From contig OX421507.1 of assembly GCA_949126835.1 (NCBI GenBank), positions 31,441,382 to 31,505,381 on the forward strand: a stretch of 64,000 nt of DNA. Direction: 5' to 3'. Made by a program: the position numbers and the translations under genes. Below the pieces are notes generated by a model. The model was not told the origin of the DNA and did not search any database. It saw nothing but the letters and a program-made list of their open reading frames with translations. Within the stretch, counting starts at the first letter, position 1; every line of letters starts with the position of its first letter. Below, one piece after another: positions 16,523 to 29,000 of the stretch. Source of the DNA: Anisus vortex (Eukaryota > Mollusca > Gastropoda > Planorbidae).

Positions 16523-16803
16523 GTTTAGATTATGGTGTGAGAAAGAATTTCAGCTGGATAAAAAAGTCATATAAAAAATGACTTAATGAATGATGGTTGA
16601 TGTATTGTATAACTAAATACAACAATTTTTAAATTAAACACGAATAGACACATTTGCAGTTAAATAGACAAGATTGCAGCTGAATAGGCAAGTTTGCATA
16701 AAGTCAGCAAGAAGACTACAGCGTACTATGAAATAATTTTGGTTAATTTCACTAACATATAAAATAAATCAACACCATATGGAAATTAATACTATTTTTT
16801 AAA

Positions 16804-16809
16804 TTTATT
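16804..16809 (-). promoter_or_regulatory. DDB2: DDB2 polyadenylation signal candidate
   Basis: AATAAA on the minus strand about 75 nt after the DDB2 stop. Confidence 0.45.
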
Positions 16810-16883
16810 TAGATCAACAAATTTTCACATCTGAAAATCATACATTATCAATATATAATAAAAATATTACCAACTGAAATTTT

Positions 16884-17098
16884 TTAATTTCTTTTTTGCT
16901 TTTTAACTTTTTTTTCCGAGCTTTCCTTTTTCTTCCTTTTTTCTTTCACTTGCGCCTGCGCTGATGTTTTACTACTCTTAACTTTGGCCTCCTCTTTTGT
17001 TTGTTTACTTTTTGCAAGTGGGGCTGGGGCTTCTGACTTCTTGGACCGCTCGGACGGTTCGTGGGGGCTGATGGTTGACCACAACAGCAAATTATAAC
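16884..17098 (-). CDS. DDB2: DDB2 coding exon 10 (stop)
   Basis: Acceptor gttcacccag; encodes YNLLLWSTISPHEP (last blade, human YHILIWSQE), then a Lys/Ser/Ala/Glu-rich tail ending KKVKKQKRN and stop. Confidence 0.9.
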
Positions 17099-20000
17099 CT
17101 GGGTGAACAAAAAAGTACTGGTGAAGCAGCATTCACATTTATGTGGTCATAGCCTACTGGGGGATTGTGTGGCCAGTACAATGCACAGCAGTCTTTATTT
17201 TACCCCAACTAAGGTCAGGTACCCACCAGAGCTCGGTAGACTCAGGGGGGAACCCTCCAGGAACACCAGGATTTGAACCCAGGGCCATTGGTATGCCAGC
17301 CAAACCAGCTGTCAGTGCCTCATGAGAAAGCAATGTGCTCAATTGATGAAACAAAAATTGTGTTAGCTTTTGGATGTAACTCTAGTAAAAGTAGTCTAAG
17401 AAACACTCTGTAGGTCAGAAGGTGTCATTAAAGTCTAAGATAGACTCTGTAGGTCAGAAGGTGTCATTATAGTCTAAGATAGACTCTGTAGGTCAGAAGT
17501 TGTCATTATAGTCTAAGATAGACTCTGTAGGTCAGAAGGTGTCATTATAGTCTAAGATAGACTCTGTAGGTCAGAAGGTGTCATTATAGTCTAAGATAGA
17601 CTCTGTACGTCAGAAGGTGTCATTATAGTCTAAGATAGACTCTGTAGGTCAGAAGGTGTCATTATAGTCTAAGATAGACTCTGTAGGTCAGAAGTTGTCA
17701 TTATAGTCTAAGATAGACTCTGTAGGTCAGAAGGTGTCATTATAGTCTAAGATAGACTCTGTAGGTCAGAAGTTGTCATTATAGTCTAAGATAGACTCTG
17801 TAGGTCAGAAGTTGTCATTATAGTCTAAGATAGACTCTGTAGGTCAGAAGGTGTCATTATAGTCTAAGATAGACTCTGTAGGTCAGAAGGTGTCATTATA
17901 GTCTAAGATAGACTCTGTAGGTCAGAAGGTGTCATTATAGTCTAAGATAGACTCTGTAGGTCAGAAGGTGTCATTATAGTCTAAGATAGACTGTAGGTCA
18001 GAAGTTGTCATTATAGTCTAAGATAGACTCTGTAGGTCAGAAGGTGTCATTATAGTCTAAGATAGACTCTGTAGGTCAGAAGTTGTCATTATAGTCTAAG
18101 ATAGACTCTGTAGGTCAGAAGGTGTCATTATAGTCTAAGATAGACTCTGTAGGTCAGAAGGTGTCATTATAGTCTAAGATAGACTCTGTAGGTCAGAAGT
18201 TGTCATTATAGTCTAAGATAGACTCTGTAGGTCAGAAGGTGTCATTATAGTCTAAGATAGACTCTGTAGGTCAGAAGGTGTCATTATAGTCTAAGATAGA
18301 CTATGTAGGTCAGAAGTTGTCATTATAGTCTAAGATAGACTCTGTAGGTCAGAAGGTGTCATTATAGTCTAAGATAGACTCTGTAGGTCAGAAGGTGTCA
18401 TTATAGTCTAAGATAGACTCTGTAGGTCAGAAGGTGTCATTATATTATAGTCTAAGATAGACTCTGTAGGTCAGAAGGTGTCATTATAGTCTAAGATAGA
18501 CTCTGTAGGTCAGAAGTTGTCATTATAGTCTAAGAGAGACTCTGTAGGTCAGAAGTTGTCATTATAGTCTAAGATAGACTCTGTAGGTCAGAAGGTGTCA
18601 TTAACATCACTGAGCTATATATACATGAAGTGCTCGATCACTCAAATTTGTCTAGAAAATGCAGTTTTATATACCGGTATAGATAAGTGGTGCATATGCT
18701 AATGGTTGATTTTGGATACTGACATACATATTCATAAACATCTACTTTATGATCTTCATTTTCACAAAAGAATTTCCGGAAATTGCTTACTTTAAAATGA
18801 TTATGTGTCAGTATCTAAAATCAGCCATTAGCAAATGTTAAAAGTCTGCATTTTCCCCCTGACATTTTTATGCTTTATTTTAAGTGATTACGCACTCCAT
18901 TAATATATATAGACCAGTGGTCTACATTATTGAAATGGAAGAAACTGTTATTAATGTACTAAAATGTATACTTACCCATGGCACTAAGTAGAATATTTCC
19001 AGTGTTGTTGAACTTGCATATCTGTGAAGTAAAAGAAAGTATTGATTGAATGTTTTGCTATGAATGGCTGAAAGAACAAAGTGACTAAATATAAAATTCG
19101 TGATCATATCAACTCAAGAAATGTATACATAATATTAGAAACTAATTTTTTCCTATTTGTGACCCGTTCTGACGAAATGAGACATAAGTCCCAAATAGTA
19201 ATTTGTGCTACACAAGTTTTTGTGTTGTGGGGGTCTTTCCGGTGAATTTTTTTAATCTTTGTATATACTAGGTTATCCATTTCTAAATCATAATTTATAT
19301 GTTTTTTATATTTTTTTCTATTTAGAAATACTTTAATTAATTATTTTGATCAACGTGTGATTTAGAATTTAGCATAGGTTCACTCAAATTCGACTTTATT
19401 TAACCTATTGTTTTGTATTAAAACCTTGACAGTACCCCATAACATTATATATCATTGAAAAGGGCAGACGCTCTGGAATTTCCTTGTCATCACTATTTAT
19501 TTATAGAAACCAATCAGAAAATATTTAAGCCTGAAGTTTGGGATAAACAATTCCTTTCTTTCTATTCAATGAAAATTTGTTTATAAATTGATCATTGGTT
19601 ACGATACCATATTTTTCCAATACAAATTCGTTGATTGGCTAGTGGAATACAAGGAGAGGCTTTCCGTTTTCGAGATTATGAAAATGGAGAGGTGCATGGC
19701 TTCACTACTAAATTCTTTGCGAGATGTGAATATTTGTTATTTTTTTGTTCATTTTTATACCACTAAAAGGATAATTTAATGCCCTTTCGATTGGTATGTA
19801 AATATAGATATTACGACTCTGGTTGCTACGGAGTTTAGACATTTTCAAATGCATAAACTTTAAAACGCGTTTTCTCAAAACTCTAGTTTTTTGTCTGACT
19901 AGTTCTAAGTGATAGTAAGTGTCGTAGAAAAATGAAATATTGACGTATAATAATAAATTTGGTATTTAAATAAAGCTTATTCAATGCCCTTTTAAACGAT

Positions 20001-23000
20001 ATATATAGCTCAAAATTTTGAGGAAAAAAAAACACTTATGTCACCTTTTGTGGGAACGGGTCACATTTATGATAAATGTTGAATCACAATTAGCATTTAG
20101 TTTAGTAACAAAAGGAATTTCCATTGAAGTATAGAGCGTTTGCAATGGGCGGAGCTTACGTTTTTTTAGTGATGTCATTTGTAAATAGAGCCACTATTGA
20201 GTAACAAATATGGCATATGGTGAAGTTTCTTATCATGCCAAATTCACATATGAATATTGGCTATCCTACTAAAAAAAAAGGAGGTAAACAGTAGTACTGA
20301 AGATTAATTTATTAATGTGATTAGGCTAGGGCCGGCTAGACCTATTTACACTTTCAATTTCACTTTATAGGCCTACACTTTTAATGTTTCGTAGGCTAGG
20401 CTAATGGGCGAATGGCTAAGTAGGGCAGCTACGATGCCAAGTGATAGTGTTGGTGAATAGGCTATTTAGTCAAGTCACTTATAATAGGCTCACATCGTCT
20501 GTGATCTATGTCTATGATAATAATAAAATAGCCTATTTTATTTAACAGACATAATACAGCTTAAATCTTAATAAGACTTAAAACACAAAACATCATTTAA
20601 AAAAAGCTCGAGCCCATTTGAAACTTTATTAATACAGCGGCCATTGTACTTGTACACCACTACACAAAGTAAACAAAAATCACATGCTTTTTGTCACATG
20701 ATTGCAAACACCCTATACTGTGGTTATATTCTTTTATCCACTTGGTTCATAGGAAATTACCATTAATTTAAAGTATACTGTGGTTATATCCTTTTAACCA
20801 CTGGTTCATAGAAAACATCTCATTTATGAAACTGACACACAGAGAACATGGATATAAATAAATGAACTTGCCGATGTAATGTTATTGAAATGAACATTTT
20901 TCAAAGACATAATCATCTTCCCTGTGCCTGCATCAAAGAAATCTACTGCCCTTTTATCCCCAAGGTGAGGGTAGTTCCGCTCATCAGGGAACCGACCACA
21001 CACTACAATATCAGAGAATGGATGCCAGTCAGCCTGGAGAGAAACATTGAAACATTAATTACACTTATAATGTCAGATAACCTTTCAGTGTGCAGAGTTA
21101 GGGTTAAAGATCTGGGAAAATATCTTCAACCAGGGGTTCAAACCCAATGATGCCCCTAGAAAACTCCTCCCTGCCAATAGAAAACTTCTCCCTGCCAATT
21201 TTCTAGGCTAAAAGAAAAAACTTTTTAACAAATGTTCAGTCTTAAAATTATCTATATCCAGAAAATATTCAGACTTTTAAATGATTATCTATTTCTGACA
21301 ACTACCCAGCCCCTAAATGAAGATCAATTTGCAATAAATTTCTAGTCTGGTAAAATGTCAATTCTGTACTAAAATGATATTCAATACACATGAAACTTAC
21401 TTTTATAGGTGTAATGTGTTGAAAGAACCTGTGCGGGTGTCGAATATCTGTCTCCAGTTGCCAGAAGGGAGCCCTATAGATGCGCAGGTTTTCGCCTTGA
21501 TCTGTCGTCAACAGCCGAGTTCCATCCGTCCGACTAAAATGGGCTAAAAGAATATTTTTTATGATCATTTTTTTTACCACCAATATTGGAATTAAGAGAA
21601 AACATTTTGGGTTAAATAATAATAATAATAATTGTTTTTATATAGCGCTTCTATCATGCTATTAGCATGCTCAGTGCGCTCTAGTAGATTATTACGTCTA
21701 CTAGTCCCAAAACTCCTGCAGGGCGACAGGGATCCGCCGGTGGCAGGGCTCGAACCCGCGACCTGTCCGATGGTTTTTGGTTGACAGTCCGGTGTTCTAA
21801 CCGCTGGACCAGCCGGCTTCAGATGGTTTATTTAGCTCTTTTTGAGGATGAATAATTTGTTTAATGTCCCAGGAATGAATATACTTTTTAGCTAAAATAA
21901 ACATTGTTTTAAAGTTATAAGCTTCAAAAAACCACACAAAAAAAACATTTTTTGTTCATGCCACCGATTAATGCCTGACATCCATCCAAAGAATTTGGAT
22001 GACTCAAGGACACACTACACATTAAACACTCTGGGTTTAAACCAGAGACCTTCAGAGTGGCAATCAAAACACGCTGCTTCTAGACCACCCTTAGCCTTCA
22101 GGCCCTAAGTGTTAACTTTTTGTATGGAGTGTGTAAACTACAGCTCTTCCTGGGACTTGAAGTTTTGCTTTAAAAAAATTGGTGTGGCTTATGTTTGAGA
22201 TTTTACGGTTAGTCTACATAGAATAGAAATGTCCCATGCCTGAATTGATTCCTTTGTCGTGATGCAGGCAAGAGAGTGGTGTCTTGGCATTCATCATTCT
22301 CATGTCCCACAGTCTCACTGTGTGGTCTAGAGAGGCTGAACACAATAAAAAAGGTTCACGGGGAGAGAACTCCAGGTGACTGGTTTTCTGAGTGTGCAGT
22401 CTCTTCTCCCATATCTGAAATGTTGAAGGAAAAACCATGTGGAGCTAAAGTCGTGCTGCCAACATAGCTGATTATTACTGTAAGGGCTGTTTTATTGTGT
22501 TTTCAAAGCTTAATATAATATTCTTGGGTTGTTGTCTTTTTAAATTTAGTTTGTAGTTCTATTGATGGTGTTTAGTCCTAGATAATATAAATTGTAGAAT
22601 AGATCAAACTGAAACTTAGTGAAATGCACAAATATTTATACTTTAGCAACTTTTGACAGTATGTCCATTCATAGTGTAAACAAATGACTTATACCTATAC
22701 TTATAAACATGACAAATAGGCCTTCATATATATGACATATAGACCTTTATGTATGACAAATAGGCCTTCATATATTTGACACATAGGCTTTTATATATAT
22801 ATGTATGATAAATAGGCCTTTATACATATATGAAAAATAGGCCTTTATATATAAGTGACAAATACTAGTAGGTCTTTATGTGTATGACTAATAGGCCTTT
22901 AAATGTATGATAAATAAATAGGCCTTTATATATATATGACAAATAGGCATTTATATATATGATAAATTGGCCTTCATATATATGACAAATAGGACTTTAT

Positions 23001-26000
23001 TATACTTTACATATAATTCAAATAGACATGACAAATAGGCCTATCAACATGTAATCTATATTTTTCAACTGGCAACAGTTTTTATACAAGTTAAAATTAG
23101 TAACTTTAGCTAATTTGAAAAATAATTTATAATAATTAAGAAGGGATGTCCAATCCTTTGATTTGGTCTATATAGAAAGAAGCCAAATCTAGAAATGCTT
23201 GCTGTGTACCAGCATTCATGATGAGTAATGGGGAAGGGGAGAGGGGGGGAGGGGAGCTGATAATTATTTCAAATAAGATACCCTTTCAGTCAATATCAAT
23301 AAGACCTAAGCTGCCAATGAAGCCACAACATTCTAGGGCATTAGGTGGCCAACACAATGCCCATCCCCCCTTTAAAATTCCCTCACTTAATGGTCAGGTA
23401 TCCCCCATCAGTGCTGGGTAGACTCAGGGACACCCTAAAAAACAAGGAATAAATTCTAGCTTTCACCTGGATTTAGAACCTCCTACAGTTATATTCAAGA
23501 GTCAAAGTGATTAAATAAGGAAAACGCTAACTTAAACATTGAGTTATTGTAGTACACCTGCCAACTTCCCAGAAAGAAATTCTGTAAAATAGGTTGGAGG
23601 CACAAATATGTCACAAGAGTTATGCAATTACAATTTTTTTTAAGCCTGGTATTTGATTGTTTTTTTTAATAGAATAGCAATCTGTGTATCAAATTTAAAA
23701 AAGAATAAAGAAATAAATAGTTAGAAAGCTGAAATAAAAAAGGCTATTTGGCCCCAGATGTGGTAGGGTGGCAGGTGTGTGAAAGAACCAACAACAGATC
23801 ACCTACAACTTGGCCAGTCCTTGATAAGAGATGTGTATGTCCAGTGTTGGAGCCAACTACTACATAGTTGTCAGTTTTATGAGCATCCAAGGAACAATAC
23901 CATCGCCTTGAATAGCACAAGAACATTATACATGTCAATACATTTATATGTGCATATACAAAAACAAGTTTAACTTAATAAGTGTATCATATGCACTTAA
24001 AATGTTAAATAATAATTTTAAAAATTAGATTAGGTGAATCAGCGTTTACCAGTCACTTTGGCTACTGCATAGTAGGGAAATGTGTTGACAGCTCCATGCC
24101 GAGCCGCCTTTACTTTACCCCAACTAACGTCAGGTACCCATCAGAGCTGGGTAGACTCAGGGACACACTCCAGACACTGGAGCAAATCCTAGACTTCACC
24201 ATGATTTGAACCAAGGACCTTTGGTATGGCACTCGGCTGCCGCGCTCACAAAAGCCATGATGAATATATATATATATTATATATATATATATAAATAAGT
24301 TGTATGGGGGCCGCTTACTCCCAGCAACATGTGTTGAGAAGAACTTGTTCTCCAAGCTCCGAGTGTTTCTCTAAATCGCCAAAACAAAGCTTGCCATCTA
24401 AGGAGGCAGTGTAGAATTTGTTGTTGTCTGTTGGATGAAACTTCATGGCTGAGATGTAACCACCAGGTCCAATCTATGACAACAAAAAAAAGGGGGAGGG
24501 GCTTAGGCAATCAATAAATAGAATTACATTTTACAGTTTACATGTTTGTTTATAAGTCTGTTTATGTCTTTGTATATATAGAGAGAGAGACTCTTAGGCA
24601 ATCAATAAATAGAATTACATTTTACAGTTTACATGTTTGTTTATAAGTCTGTTTATGTCTTTGTATATATAGAGAGAGAGACTCTTAGGCAATCAATAAA
24701 TAGAATTACATTTTACAGTTTACATGTTTGTTTATAAGTCTGTTTATATCTTTGTATATATATATAGAGAGAGACTCTTAGGCAATCAATAAATAGAATT
24801 ACATTTTACAGTTTACATGTTTGTTTATAAGTCTGTTTATATCTTTGTATATATATAGAGAGAGAGACTCTTAGGCAATCAATAAATAGAATTACATTTT
24901 ACAGTTTACATGTTTGTTTATAAGTCTGTTTATATCTTTGTATATATATAGAGAGAGAGACTCTTAGGCAATCAATAAATAGAATTACATTTTACAGTTT
25001 ACATGTTTGTTTATAAGTCTGTTTATATCTTTGTATATATATAGAGAGAGACTCTTAGGCAATCAATAAATAGAATTACATTTTACAGTTTACATGTTTG
25101 TTTATAAGTCTGTTTATATCTTTGTATATATATAGAGAGAGACTCTTAGGCAATCAATAAATAGAATTACATTTTACAGTTTACATGTTTGTTTATAAGT
25201 CTGTTTATATCTTTGTATATATATAGAGAGAGACTCTTAGGCCCTTTAACGGATTGTGGCATAAATATGTATAAATTGGAAACATCTTCCAAAAGAAATT
25301 ATTATATTTATATATTATATATTATTTTGATCGCTAACTGTCTCAGTAGCCTACTAACATAGCTTAGCACTAGCCTAGTTTGGCAGCATGCGCAACCTCA
25401 ATTTCATTGACCTCACTACACAATAATAACAGATTTTTTAACAGTGGCGCTGTGTTCAGTTTATCTCTTTCATTATCTATCTAAAGAGTAGGACCACAAC
25501 ATGGCAAATCCACTATTTCCACCATCATAAAGTTCAAAGAGCTACTCAAATCAGTCTATGTGGCTTAATATAAGATGCAGAGAATCAAAGACCACAAAAT
25601 TTAGGAGAAAGTTGAAAATTTTAATCTTTCATGTGGATTGATAAAAAACAACTTTTAATATATAAAAGAGCTTACACCATTGAATGATTTAATCCTCTTG
25701 AGCTTCATTGAATGTAAATCCTCGAATTTGAGTTTGTAAAAACCAAAGTCACCATGCTTGGAGCCGACACAAAAATAATTGTCCATCCGCGGATGCCACT
25801 CCACTGTGGTAATCCGACTATGATAAGGCTGCTGGGCAGTGTGTACATCAAACCCTTCAAAGTAGTTGAGAGCTACTCCATTTATAGCCTGGTCAAAAAC
25901 AAAAGAACACAAAAATTCTATGTGATGCTTATGATGATGATCAGCTAATGCTAACATTTCTATGTGATGCTTATGATGATGATCAGCTAATGCTAACATT

Positions 26001-29000
26001 TCTATGTGATACTTATGATGATGATCAGCTAATGCTAACATTTCTATGTGATGCTTATGATGATGATCAGCTAATGCTAACATTTCTATGTGATGCTTAT
26101 GATGATGATCAGCTAATGCTAACATTTCTATGTGATGCTTACGATGATGATCAGCTAATGCTAACATTTCTATGTGATGCTTTTGATGATGATCAGCTAA
26201 TGCTAACATTTCTATGTGATGCTTATGATGATGATCAGCTAATGCTAACATTTCTATGTGATGCTTATGATCAGCTAATGCTAACATTTCTATGTGATGC
26301 TTTTGATGATGATCAGCTAATGCTAACATTTCTATGTGATGCTTATGATGATGATCAGCTAATGCTAACATTTCTATGTGATGCTTATGATGATGATCAG
26401 CTAATGCTAACATTTCTATGTGATGCTTATGATGATGATCAGCTAATGCTAACATTTCTATGTGATGCTTATGATAAGCTAATGCTAACATTTCTATGTG
26501 ATGCTTACGGTGATGATCAGCTAATGCTAACATTTCTATGTGATGCTTTTGATGATGATCAGCTAATGCTAACATTTCTATGTGATGCTTATGATGATGA
26601 TCAGCTAATGCTAACATTTCTATGTGATGCTTATGATAAGCTAATGCTAACATTTCTATGTGATGCGTATGATGATAATCAGCTAATGCTAACATTTAAC
26701 TGGGGAGGCTTCCAGACCTCAGAAAAAAATCCTAGCTTTCATAGGGATTCAAATTCAGGACCTTTAGTAAGCTAGTCAGGGGTTCTGCCAATATCCACCA
26801 TGCCCTCATTACAATGTGAAGCCCATTTATAACTAGGTGATTAGTAGGTGAAGCCCATTTATAATCTGGTGCAGCCCATTTATAAATTAAGGGTAAAATA
26901 TATGCGTTCATTTATCTTTATAGCTCTACATCACTACAATTACCACTATGGCTAATAGTTGCACCTTTAAGACACTATAATGTTGATTTTTGGAACTTTA
27001 AAACTGGCTTCACCTTTTTTTTTTAATGTTGGTAAACAAATATGCAAGCAACATGCGAGTATATATGGTATATAGGGCCTATGTATTGCTGTGCTAATCT
27101 TATACCTATGCCAAGCCACTTATTAGCTTGCTATGTAAAACTATTTTAAGATACTCAAATTTTCTATGAAAATCAGAGACTCCATTATTTCAAAGAAGAA
27201 ACTGTTGAGCAGTGAAATTAAGCTTACCTGTTTATTGCTATACGTCAGCTTGCCCAAAGAGCTGTTTGTGATGTAATGATATATATTTTTGCTGCAATCG
27301 TGGAGTGAGGGCCAAATGTGAGGCTTGCGGTCAGCCAACAGACTTGTTTCATTTTCAAACTCTATTACAGGCCAAATCCTGTCACAATCACCTAAATAGA
27401 CATTATGGCAAAATTAATAAAAAAGCTATACATGTACATTCACATTTATATGGTCAAGGGGCAACAGGGCACCTCCAGAAGCGAGGAGTCAGCAGAACGG
27501 AGTTGTCGTTGTGGAACATAGGGTTTGATTAGTTATTTGAGATAGGAGGGCATCTCATTATTATGAAGTATTGTCGCTTTGTATTCAATTCTGGATCTCA
27601 CTGGTGCGGAATCGCACTTTCACCAACACATGGCTAGCTGGGTGGCACAGAACTATAACCCTTTTAACCCTAAACAGTTGCCAGTAGCAGAACTAAATAT
27701 ATTATTTAAAAATTTACAGTGCGACGGAAAAACCCTTACATAAAAATTATTAATAGCTATGCTACTAAATTGACAAACCTTTCACCCAAGTTAAAAATAA
27801 TGATAGGGAAATTTTTTCTCTCGTCCAAATAGTTCAATTGAAAGTCTTATTTATTACATGGGTGCAGTGCATGTTTGTTTAAACTATTGTATTGAACCAC
27901 CAATGAGAAATTTGGAATGTAGCGGCGTCAGAAAAATCTGATGCAATTGTAAGATTCGGTTACTACCCTTTAACCTTTTTAGTCAGTTCTAAATTGTCTC
28001 TTGTAGCGAGTAGACATGTTTCTTTGTGATTCCAGAGTTAGGATTCTACTATTCATAATAACTTTCATCCAGTCATTATTATTCACAAGTGTACATTTGC
28101 CTATTCGTATTCTACTTCTTCTGTAAATATTTCAACTAATAAACCAGTTCAACATATTCAGAACGCTTGAATGTTATTTCTTATACATTTTGACATTGGA
28201 ATAGCTATGGCTGAAGTATGGAAGCCTGTTTGAGTCAGAAATACAAATAGTTACTACATTAGAATCATACCAAATAGTTTATTGAGCCAAGTACTAAGAC
28301 AGACTGTTGCAATCATATAGATGAATTAAACTGCAAGTTTTACGGGAAATCAACTGGATGAAATTTGATACTCTAACAACGTTATTTACCCACTTGTCAA
28401 CTATAACAGGGATAATAACATGAACCACACTGGTCAATAATCATTATAATATTACATCATGTAATAACAGTAAAACAAACTGTTAAAACTACTGAATTAT
28501 TTTTTTCATAGTTAAAATGTAAGAATATAAAGTTTATTTCAAACCAGAAAATGTGACAACAAACTGATAATTAAAAAAAGGCAAAACTAAAATAAAACAC
28601 TGAGCATACATCGATCTGTTGCCAGAGTTTTTTGCTGAATATTTAGAAATCACCATATTGGACTCCCATTGTCAAAGCCTATTCAACATCTACAATACTT
28701 CCAGTATCACTATTATCTTGGCATTAGCGGAAAAATATAGCTTTTACCTCATTAGCCTAGCCTAATGCATCCCAAAAAAATTTCCAAAATGCTAAGAATG
28801 TGCCATTTTCAATAATTCACTACAATTTGATGGATTAAGCTAAAAATTCCAAACCAAATAACATCAATATCATTCTCTTTTGTTGGAGAGTTTTAAAAAG
28901 TTTCAATAGTCATTTAAAAACTTGCACAGCTATCAGAAATGAAACAATCCCCGAATAAGGCGATGTGCTGCGACTATAGTTGTCTACCATCCTGTCAACT

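Noticed and set aside
25948..26775. 275-codon plus-strand frame of MLTFLCDAYDDDQL repeats
   Set aside because: It is the opposite strand of the 42-bp array, open only because the unit is a multiple of three; it lies inside DDB2 intron 2.
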